54,519 nucleotides of DNA from JBBQZL01 sp038207745. Its GTDB lineage: Bacteria; Actinomycetota; Thermoleophilia; Solirubrobacterales; 70-9. The notes beneath the pieces are model-generated. The model made no database searches and had not been told where the DNA came from. It saw only the letters and a program-made list of their open reading frames with translations. Positions 49,371-54,519 of the stretch are shown here, in pieces. Position numbers and translations under genes: made by a program. Positions within the stretch are counted from its first letter, which is position 1. Every line of letters starts with the position of its first letter. The stretch is from contig JBBQZL010000001.1 of the NCBI GenBank assembly GCA_038207745.1, positions 1 through 54,519 on the forward strand. The letters run 5' to 3'.

Positions 49371-50462
49371 TTGGACTACCTCGACGAGGAGCTTGCAGCA
49401 TCAGGCGATCAACCCGAACGGCCCGCGCGCCAGCGCCGGGCTCGTGGTGGCGGGCGCCCGCCCCGCTCCGGCGGCGAGGATCACCAGCAGATAATCCTTC
49501 GCCGGGGCCTGGCCCTCGGAGCCGGTCTCGTGGTTCTTGTGCTGCTTGTGCTCGGCGTCCGCGGATGCCTGGACGCACGCAAGGTTCGTTCGCTCAAGGA
49601 CTACAACCGGGATGCGTCGTCGATCATCGCCGAGACACAGCAGACCAGCGACACCTTCTTCTCGCTGCTCACCGATCACAGCTCTCTGACCGACACCGAG
49701 TTCACCAATGAGGTGAAGTCCGCCCGCAGCGCGGTCGATGGATACCTGACCCGGATCCAGAACCTCAGCACTCCCGGCGACATGAACAAGGCGGAGAACG
49801 GGCTCGAACTGGTCTACCAACTCCGGGCAAGCGCGATGACCGTGATCGCCGACCAGCTCCCGACTGCCCTTGGCAACGCCGGAGCAGAGAAGGCCACCAA
49901 GGAGATCACCAACCAGATGCAGGTGCTGTTCTCCAGTGACATCGTCTACTCGACCGTGGTCAAGCCCGAGATAGAACGCGTTCTGACCGACGCCGGCATC
50001 ACCGACGTGGCGGTGCCTGACAGCACGTTCGTTCCCGACGGAACCAAGTGGCTGTCCGAGAGCACCGTCTCGAGCGCGCTCGGCGGAACCGGTGCGTCGA
50101 ATACGGCCTCGACCCCGGGCACCCACGGAACCGGGCTGACCGGTGTGGCGATCAACGGCACCGACCTTTCCGCGGATGCACCGACCACGGTCCCCGCCTC
50201 CACATCGGCGGAAGTCGTGGTATCGGTCACCAACCAGGGTGCGAACGACGAGTCGGCGATCACGGTAAGCGTCACCGTCGATGGCGGGACAGCCGAAGAG
50301 GGAACGATCGATACGCTTGCCGCGGGTGAAACCGGAACCGCGACGATCTCCCTTGCTTCAGTCCCGAAGGGCAACGCGACGATTGACGTTTCGGTGGCCG
50401 CGGTGCCTGGCGAGCAGATCACCGAGAACAACAAAGGCAGCTACGACGTCACCTTCCAGTAG
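49371..50462 (+). CDS. Membrane-anchored protein with CARDB-like domain
   Basis: A protein of about 363 residues. A disordered Arg/Gly-rich cytoplasmic N-terminus is followed by one helix (about residues 44-66, LALGAGLVVLVLLVLGVRG). A long helical region follows (about 70-210; DARKVRSLKDYNRDASSIIAE, FTNEVKSARSAVDGYLTRIQ). The C-terminal beta sandwich, VAINGTDLSADAPTT then VVVSVTNQGANDESAITVSV, resembles CARDB adhesion modules. The TTG start has GGAG six bases upstream. It lies 18 bp before pheA on the same strand and opposite the kinase operon. Function is unknown; a wall-associated structural role is plausible. Confidence 0.8.
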   Translation: MDYLDEELAASGDQPERPARQRRARGGGRPPRSGGEDHQQIILRRGLALGAGLVVLVLLVLGVRGCLDARKVRSLKDYNRDASSIIAETQQTSDTFFSLLTDHSSLTDTEFTNEVKSARSAVDGYLTRIQNLSTPGDMNKAENGLELVYQLRASAMTVIADQLPTALGNAGAEKATKEITNQMQVLFSSDIVYSTVVKPEIERVLTDAGITDVAVPDSTFVPDGTKWLSESTVSSALGGTGASNTASTPGTHGTGLTGVAINGTDLSADAPTTVPASTSAEVVVSVTNQGANDESAITVSVTVDGGTAEEGTIDTLAAGETGTATISLASVPKGNATIDVSVAAVPGEQITENNKGSYDVTFQ

Positions 50463-50480
50463 CTCCGGGGAGCGGGCGAA

Positions 50481-51335
50481 GTGAAGATCGCCTACCTGGG
50501 TCCCGAGGGGACCTTCACCGAGGACGCGCTCAAGGAGGCCACGCAGGGCTTCGGCGAATTCGAGCATCTTCGGAAGGATTCGATCCACGACGCGATCATG
50601 GCGGTCGAGCGAGGCGAGGCCGACCGTGCGCTGGTCCCGATCGAGAACTCGACCGAGGGCACCGTGCGTGCAACGCTCGACACTCTGGCCCTGGATGCGA
50701 CCGGCGTCACCGTGGTGGGGGAACACGACTTCTCCGTCCGGATCGCATTGCTGGCCCGTGAGGAGATCCCGCTCGACCGGATCGAGCTGGTCACATCGCA
50801 CCCCCAGCCGCTCGCGCAATGCGCCCGGTTTCTTCGAGCCAAGCTCCCGAATGCACAGACCAGGGCTGCGCCCAGCACGGCGGAGGCGGCGCGGATCGTC
50901 GGTGAGAGCCCGCGACCGTGGGCGGCGCTCGGAGCGAGCTCGGCTGCCGGAATCTACGGCTGCGTCGTGCTGCGAGCAGGGGTTGAGGACCAGGACGACA
51001 ACATGACCAGGTTCCTCTGGGTCGTGCCCGAGGGTGAGACTTCCGACGAGCTGGCCGATCCTCCTGGAAGAGGCCGCTGGAAGACCTCCCTTGTCTTCTC
51101 CGAGCTCGGCGAGGACCATCCGGGTGCGCTCGTCGAGGCCCTGCTCGAGTTCTCGAGCCGCGAGGTCAACCTGATCCGGATCGAGTCGCGTCCGCTTGGC
51201 CACGGACTCGGCCGCTACATGTTCTTCATCGACCTCGAGGGCGCCGCCGGGGATCCCCCGGTTGCCGAGGCGATCGTGAGGCTCAGGGACAAGGCCGAGA
51301 GTGTGCGCCTGCTCGGCTCCTATCGCGTCACCTGA
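50481..51335 (+). CDS. pheA: Prephenate dehydratase
   Basis: A 284-residue monofunctional enzyme that converts prephenate to phenylpyruvate. The catalytic domain (about 1-180) contains LGPEGTFTEDAL, VPIENSTEGTVRATLD, SHPQPLAQC, AALGASSAAGIYG and the TRF motif (NMTRFLW). The C-terminal ACT domain shows KTSLVFSELGEDHPGALVEAL and the ESRP phenylalanine-binding motif. It starts at a GTG with GGAGCGGG upstream. No chorismate mutase domain is fused. Confidence 0.94.
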   Translation: MKIAYLGPEGTFTEDALKEATQGFGEFEHLRKDSIHDAIMAVERGEADRALVPIENSTEGTVRATLDTLALDATGVTVVGEHDFSVRIALLAREEIPLDRIELVTSHPQPLAQCARFLRAKLPNAQTRAAPSTAEAARIVGESPRPWAALGASSAAGIYGCVVLRAGVEDQDDNMTRFLWVVPEGETSDELADPPGRGRWKTSLVFSELGEDHPGALVEALLEFSSREVNLIRIESRPLGHGLGRYMFFIDLEGAAGDPPVAEAIVRLRDKAESVRLLGSYRVT

Positions 51336-51370
51336 GGAACCAGCCAGGGGAATCTCTACACTTTTCGGCA

Positions 51371-51997
51371 ATGCGTACGCCGGGTAACTCGGTCGCCGTC
51401 GGCTCGGCCTTCCAGGCCGGGCCGGATGCACGCCGGAATGGCAACCACCGGCTCTACGGGGTTGGATCGCTAGGTCGTGTGCTGGTCCTCAACGCAAGCT
51501 ACGAACCCGTCAACGTCTGCACTGTCCGGCGCGGCACCGTGCTGATCCTCAAGGAGCGGGCGGAGATCATTGAGAACGCCGCCGATCCACTGCGCTCGGA
51601 ACGCGCCCAGTTCGAGAGGCCGGCGGTCATCCGGCTGCTCAGATATGTCCATGTACCCCGCGACGCCCACCGACGGAGGATCACCCGCCGCGCCGTCCTG
51701 GCCCGGGACCTCTGGACCTGTCAGTACTGCGGAACCACCAAGCCGACCGGGATGACCGTCGATCACGTGATCCCGAGAAGCCGGGGGGGCGAGTCGGTCT
51801 GGGACAACATCGTCGCCTCGTGCGCCCCCTGCAACCGCCGCAAGGGCGACAAGCTCCCCCGTGAGATCGAGATGCACCCGACCCACGTTCCGGTCCCCCC
51901 GGATCCCACCGTCTTCATCCGCGTCGCAAGCCCCCGTATCCCGGCCTCCTGGGAGCCCTACCTGCCCCAGATAAGACGGATGCGGATGGCCGCCTGA
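51371..51997 (+). CDS. HNH endonuclease-domain protein
   Basis: A 208-residue protein of the widespread actinobacterial type. The N-terminal part, VLVLNASYEPVNVCTVRRG through LRYVHVPR, precedes an HNH domain with a structural zinc site (C117, C120; C151, C154). The catalytic D131-H132 (TVDHVIPRSRGG) and N146 (WDNIVA) are also present. The family is usually single-copy and chromosomal, and its physiological role is poorly defined. The start is an ATG. The gene is convergent with gyrA across 400 bp. Confidence 0.9.
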   Translation: MRTPGNSVAVGSAFQAGPDARRNGNHRLYGVGSLGRVLVLNASYEPVNVCTVRRGTVLILKERAEIIENAADPLRSERAQFERPAVIRLLRYVHVPRDAHRRRITRRAVLARDLWTCQYCGTTKPTGMTVDHVIPRSRGGESVWDNIVASCAPCNRRKGDKLPREIEMHPTHVPVPPDPTVFIRVASPRIPASWEPYLPQIRRMRMAA

Positions 51998-52150
51998 GAG
52001 GTTCCCGCTGTTCCCCCCTGCTCGAAGCACGCCCGGCTCGGGCGAGGTGGCCCTTCGCCGTCGCTTCGGAGGTCGGCCGTCCAATCCCTGGGAGGGAGGA
52101 GGCCGTTCAACGGTTTGGAAGAGCCGTCATCCCGCCCCGGGAAAGAGAAA

Positions 52151-52178
52151 GGGCCACCCCGCCTGAACGGGGTGGCCC
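52151..52178 (-). terminator. Strong terminator on the gyrA strand
   Basis: GGGCCACCCCG (52151-52161) pairs perfectly with CGGGGTGGCCC (52168-52178) across a six-base loop. Read leftward it is followed by TTTCTCTTTC, a U-rich tail. Read rightward there is no U-run, so it serves the gyrA strand, 220 bp past the gyrA stop. Confidence 0.75.
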
Positions 52179-52216
52179 TACGGGTACATCTGCGAATGGG
52201 AGATTCACGGTCAGAT

Positions 52217-52339
52217 GGGACGTAGGTCCGACCCCTCCCTTTCACCGGTGCCCGGGTGAGATTCCACCGGGCGGTCCGCAACCGCCTAGCGGCCCTGCAC
52301 CTCCAGCGTCCCAAAAAGCATGTCACTCAATGTCGGACC
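52217..52339 (-). ncRNA. Candidate structured RNA between gyrA and its terminator
   Basis: GGTCCGAC (52225-52232) is exactly complementary to GTCGGACC (52332-52339), closing about 115 bases. GGGACG (52217-52222) is exactly complementary to CGTCCC (52307-52312); the two helices cross, so they would alternate or form a pseudoknot. Inside are GGCGGT/ACCGCC (near 52270-52286) and CCCGGGTG/CACCGGG (near 52251-52270) hairpins. The strand is assigned from the U-tailed terminator. It matches no RNA family I can name with confidence. Confidence 0.4.
52286..52330 (-). CDS. 14-codon small ORF with strong ribosome site
   Basis: A TTG start lies nine bases after AGGAGGT (within AAAGGAGGTGG), and the frame reads MSDMLFGTLEVQGR followed by TAG. 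An in-frame ATG three codons later is too far from the Shine-Dalgarno. It lies 67 bases past the gyrA stop, within the structured segment and upstream of the strong terminator. It could be a small protein, a leader peptide or a dual-function RNA. No homologue is known to me. Confidence 0.45.
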   Translation of the reverse strand: MSDMLFGTLEVQGR

Positions 52340-52381
52340 ACCTCCTTTCTCTGGTCTCGCAATTGAAGCAGATCAGGAGGT
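52340..52381 (-). promoter_or_regulatory. Shine-Dalgarno and upstream anti-Shine-Dalgarno pair
   Basis: On the leftward strand ACCTCCT (52381-52375) precedes AGGAGGT (52346-52340) by 28 bases and is its exact complement. Pairing would sequester the ribosome site of the 14-codon ORF. Confidence 0.45.
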
Positions 52382-52397
52382 CGGACGAAGGCACTCT

Positions 52398-54519
52398 CTA
52401 CTCGGTGGGCTCGGCCTCCGGGTCTTGATCGGCTTCAGTGGCGCCGGCTCCCGTGGCCTCGCCGTCCTCAGCGTCCTCGGGCTCCGCCTGGCCAGCCGGT
52501 TCGACGGACCCGGATTCCCCGACCTCGTCATCCATCGAAGCCCCGATCGACTCGGCGAGCTCGCCCTGGGGGCCGTTAAGCTCGATGCCCTCGGCGTTGT
52601 CGGATTCACCATCGGACTCGACCACCAGCGCGACGGCGCTGATCTGATCATCATCGCGGAGGTTCATCACCTTGACGCCCTGCGTCGGCCGGCCCATCCG
52701 GGAGATGCCGCTGACCGAAGTTCGCTGGACCATGCCGTTCTGCGAGATGAAGAGCAGCTCCTCGTGCTCGCGCACGATGATCGCGCCGACCAGGCCACCC
52801 TTCTTCTCGGTCAGCCTCGCGGTACGTACACCCTTGGTCCCGCGGCCCTTTACCGGGTACTCGGAGACCGGGGTCCGCTTGCCGTAGCCATTGTTGGTGA
52901 CCACGAACAGCTCGGTGTCGTCGTGGGCGACGTCCATCGCGAGGACGCGGTTGTCGCCGTCGGCGACATTCATGCCCTTGACGCCACTCGTATCGTGGCC
53001 CATCACGCGAACGTGCTTCTCCGAGAAGCGGGAGGCATTGCCCGACTTGGAGATCAGCAGGAGGTCGTCGTCACCGGTGGTCATCCGTACTCCGACAAGC
53101 TCGTCGCCCTCACGGATCTTGATCGCGATGATCGGCTTTGACTTGAGCGGCGTGTTGTAGGACATGAACTCGGTCCTCTTGACCAGGCCCTTTGCGGTCG
53201 CGAAGGCCAGATACTCGGCCTCCTTGAACTCCCGGGTCGGAATCACGGTCATCACCTTCTCGCCCTCCTTCAGCTCCAGGAGATTGGTCAGGAAGCTTCC
53301 CCGTGCGGTCCGCGAACCCTCGGGCAGCTCGTAGACCTTCTTCCGGTGGACCACGCCCTTGTTGGTGAAGAAGAGCAGGTAGTCATGGGTCGAGCAGATG
53401 TGGAGGTGCTCGATGTAGTCGCCCTCCTTCAGGTTCATCCCCATCACCCCGACGCCGCCGCGATGCTGTTGGCGATAGGTCGCCAGTGGCAGTCGCTTGA
53501 TGTAACCGTCGGAGGTGATCGAGATCACCATCTGCTGTTCGGCGATCATGTCCTCGATGTCGACATTGCTTTCGAAGGGCAGCAATTCGGTGCGGCGGTC
53601 GTCGCCGTACTTGTCGCGGATCTCAACCAGCTCCTCGTTGACGATCCCGAAGATCCGGAGCTCGTCGCCGAGGATCGCGCGTAGCTCCGCTATCCGCTCG
53701 ACCAGTTCATCGTGTTCAGCCTTGACCTTGTCGGACTCGAGCGCGGTGAGGCGCTGTAGTCGCATGTCGAGGATCGCCTGCGCCTGCTCGCGGCTCAGCT
53801 CGAAGGTCTCGATCAACCCGTCGCGTGCGGTCTCGGGATCCTGAGAGGCGCGGATCAACTTGATCACGGCGTCGAGGTTGTTGAGTGCGATCAGCAGGCC
53901 GACAAGGATGTGGGCCCGGGCCTCGGCGCGACGCAGTTCGTATTGGGTACGGCGGGTTACGACCTCGCGCTGATGCTCGACGTAGTGGTGGATCATGGCG
54001 TGAAGACCGAGCGTCTTCGGGACCCCGTCGACCAGCGCGACCACGTTGACGCCGAAGGTACTCTGCAGCGCCGTCCGCTTGTAGAGGTTGTTGAGCACGA
54101 TGTTCGGCACCGCACCGCGCTTGAGTTCGATCACCAGACGCATCCCGTTGCGGTCCGATTCATCACGCAGATCGGAGATGCCGTCGAGCTTCTTGTCGCG
54201 GACCAGGTCGGCGATCTTGGTGATCAGACCACCATCGCCACCCTTCTTCACCTGATACGGAAGCTCGGTGACGATCAGCGCATCCTTGCCGCCCTTGAGC
54301 GGCTCGGAGTGGACGCGGGCTCGGACCTTGATGCTGGCGCGTCCGGTCTCGTAGGCCTGTCGGATCCCTGTCGGATCCATCAGACCGCCGCCGGGGAAGT
54401 CCGGGCCCTTCATGTGCACCATCAGGCCGGCAAGATCGATGTTCGGGTTCGCGATATACGCCGTGACCGCGTCGATGGTCTCAGTCAGGTTGTGCGGAGG
54501 GATGTTGGTGGCCATCCCG
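52398..54519 (-). CDS. gyrA: DNA gyrase subunit A, C-terminal 700 residues (5' end outside window)
   Basis: The frame is open to the window edge, so the N-terminal winged helix and catalytic Tyr are missing. Visible are GMATNIPPHN, the tower and coiled-coil arms (LRRAEARAHILVGLLIALNN, DMRLQRLTALE), and six beta-pinwheel blades with repeated GxVxRxxxxE-type turns. The GyrA-box reads QHRGGVG, deviating from the usual QRRGGKG. The protein ends in an acidic tail of about 70 residues (EPAGQAEPEDAEDGEATGAG), which may modulate DNA wrapping. ParC is unlikely given the clear pinwheel. It is convergent with the HNH gene. Confidence 0.95.
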   Translation of the reverse strand, partial: GMATNIPPHNLTETIDAVTAYIANPNIDLAGLMVHMKGPDFPGGGLMDPTGIRQAYETGRASIKVRARVHSEPLKGGKDALIVTELPYQVKKGGDGGLITKIADLVRDKKLDGISDLRDESDRNGMRLVIELKRGAVPNIVLNNLYKRTALQSTFGVNVVALVDGVPKTLGLHAMIHHYVEHQREVVTRRTQYELRRAEARAHILVGLLIALNNLDAVIKLIRASQDPETARDGLIETFELSREQAQAILDMRLQRLTALESDKVKAEHDELVERIAELRAILGDELRIFGIVNEELVEIRDKYGDDRRTELLPFESNVDIEDMIAEQQMVISITSDGYIKRLPLATYRQQHRGGVGVMGMNLKEGDYIEHLHICSTHDYLLFFTNKGVVHRKKVYELPEGSRTARGSFLTNLLELKEGEKVMTVIPTREFKEAEYLAFATAKGLVKRTEFMSYNTPLKSKPIIAIKIREGDELVGVRMTTGDDDLLLISKSGNASRFSEKHVRVMGHDTSGVKGMNVADGDNRVLAMDVAHDDTELFVVTNNGYGKRTPVSEYPVKGRGTKGVRTARLTEKKGGLVGAIIVREHEELLFISQNGMVQRTSVSGISRMGRPTQGVKVMNLRDDDQISAVALVVESDGESDNAEGIELNGPQGELAESIGASMDDEVGESGSVEPAGQAEPEDAEDGEATGAGATEADQDPEAEPTE

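Noticed and set aside
52225..52339. Cobalamin or FMN riboswitch
   Set aside because: Pieces such as GGTGAGATTCC and GTCGGACC-ACCTCC (+ strand), or CCCGGTGGAATC (- strand), resemble fragments of these classes. The conserved cores are incomplete, and no vitamin gene lies downstream on either strand.
1..54519. CRISPR array, intact insertion sequence, phage genes or restriction-modification system
   Set aside because: No regularly spaced repeats, transposase, integrase, capsid/terminase or methylase motifs were found on either strand; the HNH protein is of the common chromosomal type.

Overview
High-GC actinobacterial chromosome, probably class Thermoleophilia (Solirubrobacterales-like). This is inferred from gene content, not from a marker search: the fhaA-fhaB-pstP-rodA-pbpA-pknB cell-wall cluster, a DUF3105 protein, tightly overlapping ATGA/GTGA/TTGA gene junctions, frequent GTG and TTG starts, and a secreted beta-propeller/Ig-like protein. 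No rRNA, CRISPR array or complete tRNA gene is visible.

Layout. 1-9.9 kb is mixed housekeeping: an ABC transporter tail, a broken GGDEF/HD-GYP gene, an SDR, gluQ and a YcaQ-like glycosylase, an MBL hydrolase/TetR operon with promoter and operator, metF and an alpha/beta hydrolase. A DUF3105 membrane protein follows (9.85-10.6 kb). 10.6-16.1 kb is an envelope polysaccharide block: two glycosyltransferases, a priming sugar transferase, a GNAT and a FemAB-like transferase in one operon, with a divergent GT2. 16.1-25.5 kb looks like accessory DNA punctuated by three tRNA-3'-end-like direct repeats. It holds a probably leaderless ABC exporter behind a CsoR/CstR-like palindrome, a cytochrome c, a frameshifted RHH/HTH pair, and a divergent TetR-TPP enzyme / VOC-epimerase-SDR cluster. 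25.8-33.4 kb holds a secreted propeller protein and a second polysaccharide block (flippase, O-antigen-ligase-like polymerase, FlgD-Ig-like protein, LytR_C protein, CapD-like dehydratase). 33.7-37.8 kb holds dedA-uppP-purM-pfpI and a DsbA-fold protein.

37.9-49.2 kb is the cell growth and division signalling block: a Ser/Thr kinase with an extracytoplasmic domain facing an eight-gene operon read leftward (polytopic kinase, fhaA, fhaB, pstP, rodA, pbpA, PASTA kinase pknB, ddl). It joins peptidoglycan precursor synthesis (ddl), lipid carrier recycling (uppP nearby), polymerisation and crosslinking (rodA, pbpA) and phospho-signalling. 49.4-52 kb holds a CARDB membrane protein, pheA and an HNH endonuclease. 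The window ends inside gyrA, on the opposite strand.

Most interesting points: the repeat-bounded accessory segment with a leaderless, palindrome-controlled exporter; the 400-bp gyrA/HNH gap, which on the gyrA strand carries a strong Shine-Dalgarno, a 14-codon ORF, alternative long-range helices and a U-tailed terminator; and a polytopic Ser/Thr kinase heading the cell-wall operon. Three genes carry apparent frameshifts, all in the same direction, so assembly error must be excluded before calling them dead.
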